Shown here: positions 9,922 through 17,900 of the stretch, in pieces | Numbering within the stretch: the first letter of the stretch is position 1 | How the letters are laid out: the number at the start of each line of letters is the position of its first letter | NCBI GenBank assembly: GCA_030867875.1 | Contig: JAOWCC010000019.1 | Span: 29,532,966 to 29,596,965 of the forward strand | Source of the DNA: Actinernus sp. WN-2022 | Taxonomy: Eukaryota > Cnidaria > Anthozoa > Actiniaria > Actinernidae | Length of the DNA stretch: 64,000 bases | Direction of reading: 5' to 3' | The notes under the pieces: generated by a model | Seen by the model: the letters and a program-made list of their open reading frames with translations, nothing else | What the model was told of the DNA's origin: nothing | The model's database searches: none | Position numbers and translations under genes: made by a program

Positions 9922-11417
9922 CGAAATATCATCCATGAGGCTACGCCGGCCACAATACCCACGATTGCTAAATTGGTTTCGTGATTCGTTGGCGATGCGC
10001 CGCGACTTTGTCGACTGTGTGGTATCGTATCAATCGTAGCGGTCGTATCAGTCGTGGCTCCGCTGTCTGTAGCAGGTTTATTCGTCTTTGGTTTCGAGCC
10101 TTCCATAGGGGCTGGTGGTGGAGATTTTTCGTTAAGATTGATGTCGTCGTTTATTCCTAAACTGATACCAGGTTTATTTGCCGTTCGTAGGCTGTTTACA
10201 TACGTAACGCCCTTGAAGATAATCATATAGCTAGGCATTAACAGACAATCCTTCGCAACTGCTAGATCTAGACGAGAACTAATATCCTTAATAGATTCTT
10301 GGTATTGGGCTAGAGTGTCTGAAGCCGATTCTATGATGACATTTTCAAACATCGTATCGAATTTATTTTGGGCGGCTGAGGACTTCGATCCTACGATTGG
10401 TGAGCCGGTTGAAGCCTGGGATGATAAGACACAAAACAAATATACCATTATTGACGCATTAATTCGGACCATCCCGGCCTTTGTCAATCCTTTCCCATTC
10501 TGTGGAACGAACCAGTTGTAGTGCTTCTCATTCATATCATTTCGACGTGTGGTAAAGTCGATTTCATAAGCACCGAACTCTCTTCTGATCTTGTCATATA
10601 TGACGTAATTCCATGGAACGTTGTTGAACTTATTGAATATGCTTTCCCTGGGGAGTGGGACTCCCAATTCAAACAGTACTCGCCTGATCGTATAGTATAC
10701 ATGAAATCGATAAAAACTCCGAATATTGTCGATGATTGGCGCATTGTCTGAAAGATGGTCGTCGAATGATACGCCACAGCCTGCCGTAGCACACCAAACG
10801 GCGAAACATAATTGGTGCTGCCAAAGTTTCATTGGTTCAACATCGAACCACTTATTCGTTTTTCCTATTCTATCGTCAGCATTAGCAATACTGTCTAGCA
10901 GGGCATAGCTCGGATCTTTATTTTTTATTTTATCACTAAGATCGAGCCCCAGATCTTGAAAAATATGTCGCGGCTCATACGTAAATAGTCGATCTTTTGC
11001 TACGTAGATCCTTAGAGTTTGTACGATTGGGTATATGTCTTTAGCGACATGTGCCCAGGAAACGGCTGGAACTGGATACTTTAAATCAGTCCTTCTGAAT
11101 GGAAGTGGAAAACCCATGCCGAATGCGGCCACCGCATGTTTTTGCGTTGTCACGCGTAACGCTTCGTGTAGACGATTTCGTACATCTACTGGTATGAGAC
11201 CACTTATATTCCAATGCTGCCCACCATCGTAAAACATGATTCTAGTCTCGTATGTAGACTCATCATGTATGTCGGATGCCGTTGTCCTAGCTGAGAACTT
11301 ATCGAAGTCCGCGTGAGGATAATTTTCCTTAAAGGACGCGAAAGCCTTTGCATTGCGAGGTGCGATATAGTCACCCCAATCACCGTCGAAATGAACTCTC
11401 GCTTGGAGACTAGGCAT
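9918..11417 (-). CDS. Large tail-anchored protein, unknown function
   Basis: 499 residues, frame intact. The first 400 residues look like a soluble globular domain with many aromatic residues; then comes a Pro/Ser/Thr-rich spacer (about 435-475) and a single C-terminal hydrophobic helix (LAIVGIVAGVASWMIF), so the protein is probably tail-anchored. I recognise no enzyme motif. A long ectodomain with a disordered stalk and one membrane anchor resembles surface or spike-like proteins, but nothing in the sequence proves this. It ends tail to tail with the 345-aa gene and diverges from the probable penton gene. Confidence 0.62.
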   Translation of the reverse strand: MPSLQARVHFDGDWGDYIAPRNAKAFASFKENYPHADFDKFSARTTASDIHDESTYETRIMFYDGGQHWNISGLIPVDVRNRLHEALRVTTQKHAVAAFGMGFPLPFRRTDLKYPVPAVSWAHVAKDIYPIVQTLRIYVAKDRLFTYEPRHIFQDLGLDLSDKIKNKDPSYALLDSIANADDRIGKTNKWFDVEPMKLWQHQLCFAVWCATAGCGVSFDDHLSDNAPIIDNIRSFYRFHVYYTIRRVLFELGVPLPRESIFNKFNNVPWNYVIYDKIRREFGAYEIDFTTRRNDMNEKHYNWFVPQNGKGLTKAGMVRINASIMVYLFCVLSSQASTGSPIVGSKSSAAQNKFDTMFENVIIESASDTLAQYQESIKDISSRLDLAVAKDCLLMPSYMIIFKGVTYVNSLRTANKPGISLGINDDINLNEKSPPPAPMEGSKPKTNKPATDSGATTDTTATIDTIPHSRQSRGASPTNHETNLAIVGIVAGVASWMIFR

Positions 11418-11591
11418 GGTTTCTTATCCTTGGCGCCGGGCCAATCAATCCGTTCGATTCATCCACTTGACTAATCTGTTTGATATTGATACGTATTAAA
11501 GTTACGACATATGTTAATATCGTGAAGTAAAGAACGTACGTTAGTACCATAATATGTTAATATCATATCGAAGTAAACTTCAGGCTTTAAT
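11418..11591. promoter_or_regulatory. Divergent promoter region with repeated ATATGTTAATATC
   Basis: The 174 bases between two divergent start codons contain the 13-mer ATATGTTAATATC twice (near 11509 and 11552) in otherwise AT-rich DNA. A duplicated motif in a divergent promoter may be a regulatory site; its factor is unknown. Confidence 0.4.
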
Positions 11592-12257
11592 ATGGTAATC
11601 TTAAATGTGACCACTAACTCGACTGATCATACGGTCTACTTTCAAGAACCTATTTACATCCATAATATTTCTCTAATCGAGGTCTCTTTTGAGAACGGTT
11701 GGTGGAACCTATCAGAGAAAGCTTCATTCACTTGGAATACCCCAGGTGAGATACGGATTCCTTATGAACTTAAGCCGGGGAATTACAATATAAACATCTT
11801 GATGGACGCCCTCAAACCCGCGGTTACTGCTGGTTTATTGGAATTCATAGACCACGACTATAGGAAGTTTTGGATTCTAAAAATTAAGAAACCAATCCTG
11901 TTCAGTAAGAATCTCTGCGATTCGTTTAATATCAAGGGTACTCCAGAAGGGAATAATGTGTCACTCAAAGTAGGAGAATACAAACTGGTGGTACAACTTC
12001 TTCGCTATGTATATATCTATTGTGATGTGGTGGATCCTAGCTTCTCAATTATTAATGGAAAGCAATCAAACGTACTGGCTATCTTTAATCTCGAGGGCTT
12101 TAGGTTTACAGAATCTACTTACAATCAATGGCTTCCCTTGCCCATACGATCTCTAGGGACAAGACGAAACAGCCTTCGCCTGACACTTAGAGACGAAGAA
12201 GGAAATATTATAGACTTCCGTGGTCGACCTATACGATACGTATTGAAGATTGAGTAA
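11592..12257 (+). CDS. Probable penton / minor capsid protein (single jelly-roll)
   Basis: 221 residues, beta-rich, no membrane segment. The C-terminal half shows the pattern seen in Polinton and adintovirus penton candidates: YVYIYCDVVDPS near 135, a loop, TYNQWLPLPIR near 180, and a final strand block LRLTLRDEEGNIIDF leading to the end. Pentons close the vertices of the capsid built by the major capsid protein. Assignment rests on length, strand content and neighbourhood. The next gene starts 16 bases downstream on the same strand. Confidence 0.55.
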   Translation: MVILNVTTNSTDHTVYFQEPIYIHNISLIEVSFENGWWNLSEKASFTWNTPGEIRIPYELKPGNYNINILMDALKPAVTAGLLEFIDHDYRKFWILKIKKPILFSKNLCDSFNIKGTPEGNNVSLKVGEYKLVVQLLRYVYIYCDVVDPSFSIINGKQSNVLAIFNLEGFRFTESTYNQWLPLPIRSLGTRRNSLRLTLRDEEGNIIDFRGRPIRYVLKIE

Positions 12258-12273
12258 GTTATGATATAACATA

Positions 12274-12906
12274 ATGGCAAGCGATTCGATTCAACTACTT
12301 CCAACGGCACCAGGTATTTATCCACCGCTGGCTAGCGGGGCTAGCGGAGATAATTTTCGGTTGCAAACAGTCCGAGATACTCTTTCAGATATCGAAACTC
12401 AAGAAAAACACTATGAAGGTGTGCGTAAGAAATACGCCCGCGCACAAGGAATTGTCCATGGTGTCGCTGTGGTAACAGGAGGTCTATCTGTATTATTATC
12501 GGGTTCAGGATTAGCAGTAGCTCTAACTGGTTTTGGTATAATAATAGGCCTACCATTCGGTGTTATTGGTGGGGTCTGTGGGATGATTTCAGCAGCTACG
12601 ACCATTGGGGCTAAAAAGATCGGAAAAAAAGTTTCTAAACATGAGAAAACCGCTATGTTAGCTAAAGCGAAAATTAATACGATTCGCGATCTAGTATCAA
12701 AGGCCCTTCGCGATGAAAATATATCTGACTCTGAATACGGCCTCATCCTCGCTGAAGCAGATAAATATGAGATTATGAGGGCTGAAATTCGCCGCAAGAC
12801 TTCGACGGCCACGGGCGGTGAAAAAAACATGGAACAAATTCGAGCCGAACTCAAGCAAGAAGTGCAAAAGGAAATGCGAGCACAACTTGGCAGTCTAGTG
12901 GGATAA
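12274..12906 (+). CDS. Membrane-active helical protein, unknown function
   Basis: 210 residues. A charged helix (about 30-55) is followed by a long glycine-rich hydrophobic block (VAVVTGGLSVLLSGSGLAVA and LTGFGIIIGLPFGVIGGVCG, about 62-105), enough for two membrane passes, and then by a basic and Glu-rich C-terminal coil. No family name can be given. Glycine-rich paired hydrophobic segments occur in pore-forming and apolipoprotein-L-like proteins; the resemblance is of composition only. It follows the penton gene in a two-gene plus-strand cluster. Confidence 0.58.
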   Translation: MASDSIQLLPTAPGIYPPLASGASGDNFRLQTVRDTLSDIETQEKHYEGVRKKYARAQGIVHGVAVVTGGLSVLLSGSGLAVALTGFGIIIGLPFGVIGGVCGMISAATTIGAKKIGKKVSKHEKTAMLAKAKINTIRDLVSKALRDENISDSEYGLILAEADKYEIMRAEIRRKTSTATGGEKNMEQIRAELKQEVQKEMRAQLGSLVG

Positions 12907-13015
12907 AAATCAAAATTTCCTATGAGAGGAACAAACATGGGTTTTATTTTCACTTTGCTAAGGAGGAACTTAGGAATGTATATATCTTAGTACCCTTGGC
13001 TAGCAAGCTGTCAGA

Positions 13016-13438
13016 ATGAGTTTTTCGGGCTCTGAGCGTATTCTAATTTCAGTCAACGCTAGAGCTATTTTAGCCGTCTACGTAATTATTACATCAGCTG
13101 CGTCTTATATAGCTGAGGTTCTACCGGCTTCGTCAGACGTATTCTCAGCAGTAAGATCGAGCGACATGGAAGGAGAGCAACCGAGAAAACTTGTCCATCC
13201 GTTTCTTGAGAAACTTGTCAGGGAAACTAAAGTTTCAAGATCACAAGTCGGGGTAAAGCTTTACAGAAAAAAAGCGGAGAGATCTCGCTTGTTACGGCAG
13301 CGAAGAAAACTACGAGAAAGACTCAGAGCCCTGGTAAAAGACCTAGAGACGAAGGAAGCCGAAGTACTGCTCGTAGAACAAGACATTCGGCTGCTAGAAA
13401 TTGCTGTCAACGAGGGGACTGATGATGAAGATGACTAA
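13016..13438 (+). CDS. Small basic coiled-coil protein
   Basis: The open frame is 140 codons; an internal ATG at 13166 beginning MEGEQPRKLV is a plausible true start, because the residues before it are poorly conserved in character. The C-terminal 80 residues form a strongly basic then leucine-spaced helix (KAERSRLLRQRRKLRERLRA) ending in an acidic tail, similar in layout to a basic leucine zipper without a clear DNA-contact motif. It may bind nucleic acid or pack DNA, which is inference. Confidence 0.5.
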   Translation: MSFSGSERILISVNARAILAVYVIITSAASYIAEVLPASSDVFSAVRSSDMEGEQPRKLVHPFLEKLVRETKVSRSQVGVKLYRKKAERSRLLRQRRKLRERLRALVKDLETKEAEVLLVEQDIRLLEIAVNEGTDDEDD

Positions 13439-13707
13439 GCGATATCTAGATGATCCTTCGTGTAGGAATAAAACACCCGCGTCAGGGGTATGGCTCAAAC
13501 GATCCTTCTCCGATCTGGTGTCGGTGTTGCTTACAGCACTCGAATAAACAACTCTTACCACAAATAGTTGTCCTGCCTATTGTTAACCATCGGCACTGAT
13601 TTTGTCCTCGCATCTTATGGCTGATAATATAACGGTACTCATTAATGGTTGCATAAAATTGGCCGTTTTTATTGGGGGGTAGTTCTTAGTAAGGGAATAA
13701 TGGGGGG
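13439..13707. other. Non-coding Polinton spacer
   Basis: No reading frame of note. Two G-rich stretches (near 13672 and 13699) sit just beyond the end of the ankyrin gene. I see no terminator or repeat that can be named. Confidence 0.4.
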
Positions 13708-14466
13708 TTATATGAGGTCTGAATATTCGTTCTCTAGTTCGTACTGGAAGAAGTACTCAACGAGACACTTAACGATACCGTAATGACCATTATCGTAGGC
13801 ATAACGTAGTGCGTGGTCGGCGTCCGTATCATAATCGAAGGGATAAAAGTACTCAATAATCAATTTAACAACGTCAAGAAAGCCATTTCTAGTGGCCTTG
13901 AATAGCATACCACCAACGTCCTCATATAATTCATCATAATCATATTTGGGAATCTGGGAGTGCTTAAAGAGAAACTTGACGATATCGATATTACCATTTT
14001 CGCATGCGTAGCAAAATGCACAGGTGATGTGTATGGCTAGTATATTGAACTGGAAGCGCTTAATTAGCCACTTAACGATACCAAAATGATTATTCCTACA
14101 GGCATTGATTAGTATGTCCCCATCGTAGTTATACTCGGTTTCATCGTCGTCGTCTTCATCGTAGTAGTATGCCCTAAAATTACCATTATCAGTATGGCTA
14201 TATCCTACTACGATACCATATTCGCAATCGTATACGTCATCCTCGGAAATATTGAATTTCTTAACCAAATTATCTCTCTCATCATCGTTATGAGCAGACA
14301 TAAGCCTTAATAGGACTACTCGTCTACGGAATTCTTTGTCTACGTTTTCGTAACGTGCTATAGATGCGGCATCATTTAGCTGTTTTGAAGTCAAAGCAAT
14401 AGCGGCAAATGATGATGGGCCGGCATACTCTATGATCTTAGTCAAGATTTCTATAGGAAGGTACAA
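13708..14466 (-). CDS. F-box plus ankyrin-repeat protein
   Basis: 252 residues. The N terminus has an F-box-like motif (LPIEILTKIIEYAG followed by IALTSKQLNDAA, residues 3-33), and residues about 115-245 contain four ankyrin repeats visible as NHFGIVKWLIK, GNIDIVKFLFK, GFLDVVKLIIEYF and GHYGIVKCLVEYF. F-box/ankyrin proteins couple target binding to SCF ubiquitin ligases and are common in poxviruses and giant viruses, where they rewire host degradation. That role is inferred from domains. It lies at the right margin of the Polinton, so it may be element cargo or a flanking gene; its compact intronless form favours cargo. Confidence 0.72.
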   Translation of the reverse strand: MYLPIEILTKIIEYAGPSSFAAIALTSKQLNDAASIARYENVDKEFRRRVVLLRLMSAHNDDERDNLVKKFNISEDDVYDCEYGIVVGYSHTDNGNFRAYYYDEDDDDETEYNYDGDILINACRNNHFGIVKWLIKRFQFNILAIHITCAFCYACENGNIDIVKFLFKHSQIPKYDYDELYEDVGGMLFKATRNGFLDVVKLIIEYFYPFDYDTDADHALRYAYDNGHYGIVKCLVEYFFQYELENEYSDLI

Positions 14467-14655
14467 TAATTTATATTAGCCATAGTATACGGGATGTTTT
14501 ACAATTTGGTACCTCAGGTATACATTATATATACATACCTCTAATTGAAAATATTATGTCATCACAAATTTTCTGGGGGGGGGATGGGGCCATCCGTAGG
14601 GTTAGCGGGGGCTACCAAAAAGGTGTTGTGCCAGTCCCCTTATTTTCTATACTAC
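14467..14655. other. Presumed right margin of the Polinton
   Basis: No gene. Contains a G9 run at 14576-14584 within a G-rich stretch. The terminal inverted repeat should end here or nearby, but without the left end I cannot place it. Confidence 0.4.
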
Positions 14656-14764
14656 TGGTTCTCATTGTCTAAATGCAATGTGATTGGTTCTCATTGTCTA
14701 AATGCAATGTGATTGGTTCTCATTGTCTAAATGCAATGTGATTGGTTCTCGCTGTCTAAGTGGC
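14656..14764. repeat. 29-bp tandem repeat, three copies plus a diverged fourth
   Basis: Units start at 14656, 14685 and 14714 and are identical (TGGTTCTCATTGTCTAAATG and nine more bases); a diverged copy starts at 14743. The array abuts the snurportin exon 4 splice donor about 50 bases away. Confidence 0.9.
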
Positions 14765-14815
14765 GCTGCGGTTACTGTTGTCACACTGTAAGTGGCTATG
14801 ACACCATTTACTTAC

Positions 14816-14920
14816 ATTTGCAGCTATAATGAGATTTCTTTTGCCAATGGGGCAGATGACCATTGACCACTCCTCAGCAAGATCTTCAGGAACTTCAACC
14901 ATCCACTCAGAAAGCATTAA
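14816..14920 (-). CDS. SNUPN: SNUPN coding exon 4 (start of cap-binding domain)
   Basis: 35 codons from TTA (acceptor CAG at 14921-14923) to AAT followed by the strong donor GTAAGT at 14810-14815. Residues [14 protein letters not shown] and [17 protein letters not shown] match the opening strands of the snurportin cap-binding domain. The linker usually found before LMLSEW is short here; an undetected small exon between exons 3 and 4, or a slightly more 5' acceptor, is possible. Confidence 0.88.
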
Positions 14921-17900
14921 CTGTATTACAGACATTGTAGGAAATCGGATAAGTGAAAAAAAATTAATAATTTATTATATTATATTATATCTAAATCTAT
15001 GCAATAATTAAAAGTATATTAAATTATTGTTAAACATGTGAAGAATTAATGTACCACTTTCAATACTAAAAGGTGAACATACCAGTATTTTGAAGATATA
15101 CATTTGTACAATTTTTTAAAGTTTAAGGAAAATAGTAGATTGAAGGGAGCTTCAAGTACATGTACATGTATATGATGTAAAACTACAAACAATATGAATG
15201 TTGAACGAAAAGGAGGATGTTTAAATGTCTTCATCTGACAGAGACAATAATAATTACGGTAATTGATTTGAGACATTCAGATCAAAGCCTGGTCAGAGCC
15301 TGATTCGATCACAGGAGTACAAACAATAGGACTAAGGTCCCTTCTAGGCCTGCCTCTGTCAGTGGACCTGGGATACAAGAAGAAGTGATAACCATTTGCA
15401 GATGTTTCACCAAGGCAGCACCTAAGTTCTACTCAGCTATTTTAAGACCCTGAGTGTTGGTCTGGTCGGGGTTTGAACCTATGACCTCCTGCTCAACAGA
15501 CCAGAGCTTAACCACCGAGCTAATCAGGTGACATAAATACCTCTTATTAACTGAGCATGATGTCCATACCATAAGTTATGGACCAAGTTGTTTTCCCCTT
15601 GATGGCTCTAGAGCATAGTACACAGGCAATAAAATGGGGGGAAATGAGGATCCATAACTTATGGTATGGACCGAGCAAACAAGGTTAATAAGATGTTTAT
15701 TATATGGCTTAGAATTCATTTTCTTTGATACCAGAAGTGGGTGGAAGGTCCGTACAGGAAGTTGTGGATCACAAATTCACCAATCATAGCTCGTGAAATG
15801 AATTAGCTATATATTAATAAACATGTCAATTATTTGATGTTTTTATTATGGCACCTGATAAGCATATGGGTTAAATCTCTTCCTTCTTGTTTTGTAGCTT
15901 TCACAACTTGCAGCATCCATTTCCTGGATTAATGGGGAAATAAAGATCATAATTATTATGTTATTTATTGGCCATTAAGTCCATATCATAGAGAAAAACT
16001 AATAATGAAGGGTTGTGTGGAAAAAGGGCTTAGTGTCTCCTGATCACATTCTAAATTCTCCTTGAATTTCTTTGTTTTCTAAGGGAGAATTTAGAACCTG
16101 CACTATAAAAGGGCCACAACCTGAGGTTAAAGACACTTTCATTGTCAATCAGCCTTTGTCATCTCTGTGACATGCGATGTTCTGCTTGAGTGATCTCCAA
16201 CCTTTTGCATCACACAAAATTCAAATCTTGAATGTCTAACAATACACTAAAAGAGTTTGTAAATTGTTCGAAAACACAAATGAAAGGCAAATTAACTTCA
16301 GTAGCAACTACAATAATACAGACATGAGTTGTTGGGACACTCCAGAATTTTTTTCAGCTGTGCGGTCTTTTTCCTCCTCCTCTCCTCCCTCAATGTTGGG
16401 ACTCAACAGGCCCAATCGTTCTACCCAACATTGGGAAGGAAGAGGAGAAAGTGTCTCAACACTTGTGTCCGCAATTGTAGCTTCCTGCTATTTTTTTTCT
16501 CAGCTTCATTTTCATTTTGCCATCAGCAATTTAGTATTCTCACAGGAGAAGACTGATTACTTGCTTACTGGCTTGACTGTTCTGAATTTGAAATTCAAAT
16601 TTCGAGGGCGACAAGAGGAGGGTCTTTTCCCTTTTATAGTGCAGGTCCTTGTTTAACTGAAAAACAAAATTACCTACAACATACATGTACATTCCTCTTA
16701 TGGACAATGCAATTCTCAACAGCAGGGAGGAAGGTGGAGGGAAGGGGTGAGGAAATTGAACTCAGAATCAAACCTCAAATTGCGACAAACCTCACTCTCT
16801 GGAGCCTCCAAATCTTCTTCTTGAAGGTTGCCATCTACTAGTTTTCTCGCATAATTTACAAAGTCACTTCTCCTCCTGAAAAAGTTATAGTAGAGCATGG
16901 TAACATTAGATTATTTTGTAATACAGAGAAATGGTTCACATCTGCAAAAGGTATAAATTTTAAAGGTACCATAAGTTTTCAAAGGTACTGTACATGTACA
17001 TTAAATACTTATTCTGTAGAAATAATTTTTCAAAATAACAGGAAAGAAAGAAATCCTGTTTCAAATATTATTTTTTTCAATTAAGATTCACCCAATGGGT
17101 AGGTGTAGCACAATAGGCCACTTTAGAAATGAGTAGGGGGCTGGGGCGAGTTTGGTTTTAATATGCAAAGGTGCTTGGGATCGTTACTGGGGACATTAAT
17201 TGCAATATATTTGCCATGTTTCTTTGTATTCTGTAATTAACTGTCCTCATGCAGTAGTGATCGCAAGCGCCTAAAGTTGCAAAACCGAACTCGCCCCAGC
17301 CCCTTACTTGTTTCTAAAGTGGGCAATAGGGACACCACATCCCCTTCAAGATACAACATATTGCATCCCTGTACATGTAAAGGAACACAAATTATCTAGC
17401 TTCATCCTAACAATACAACCAAATGCCCAGGGTCTTCTCTGTCAGATCCAAGATGGCGGCTACTGACTGAGAGAAGACCCTGGTAAAGGCCGAACTATGA
17501 CGTATTCTGATTGGCTCTTCGGTTATGATGCAAATGTTGTTCGAACAATGCTTTTTATTGGCCAAATGGACAGAAACCACAAAGATGATTTGTATACGGT
17601 TTAATTTTCTCAAATTTTATCAATAAAATGATTTTATATAACCTTAAAACAGATTCAATAGATGAAGTGTATTACTCAGTACGTTTCTGGTAAGTTCCAT
17701 CTGTGGGAAAGCCAGGATAAGCTATTAAACCTGAACATGTGCTATCGATCACTTCGCTTCAACGCTAACGGAAAATAAATGGCTTTTTAGAATTCTCTTC
17801 TAGCTTAGATACATCCTGGTAGCATTGTGATACCCTTTCACTGTTTCTTTATCCAAGTAAACTCCATTTCGAGCCATTTAATAGACTTGTTTTCAATGCA

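Larger units (their letters stand above)
1..14466. mobile_element. Polinton/Maverick (virus-like) DNA transposon, left end outside window
   Basis: The block combines a protein-primed family B DNA polymerase, a retroviral-type integrase, an FtsK/HerA-type packaging ATPase and jelly-roll capsid candidates, a set diagnostic of Polintons (Mavericks). Genes are compact, intronless and arranged in strand blocks, unlike the host DNA to the right. The left terminus is not in the window and I could not fix the right terminus; it lies between the end of the ankyrin gene near 14466 and the snurportin exon at 14816. No cysteine maturation protease is recognisable in this part. The polymerase carries an in-frame stop and one small gene is frameshifted, so this copy is probably not fully functional, though most reading frames are open. 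Confidence 0.9.

Noticed and set aside
12411..12953. Minus-strand open frame of 180 codons
   Set aside because: Antisense to the 210-aa membrane protein, which has a better start and a conserved-looking layout.
14656..14764. CRISPR array
   Set aside because: The 29-bp units are directly adjacent without spacers; an ordinary tandem repeat in eukaryotic DNA.
16264..16656. Plus-strand frame of 130 codons
   Set aside because: Lies within an inverted-repeat element with low-complexity CTC/TTT stretches and no domain.
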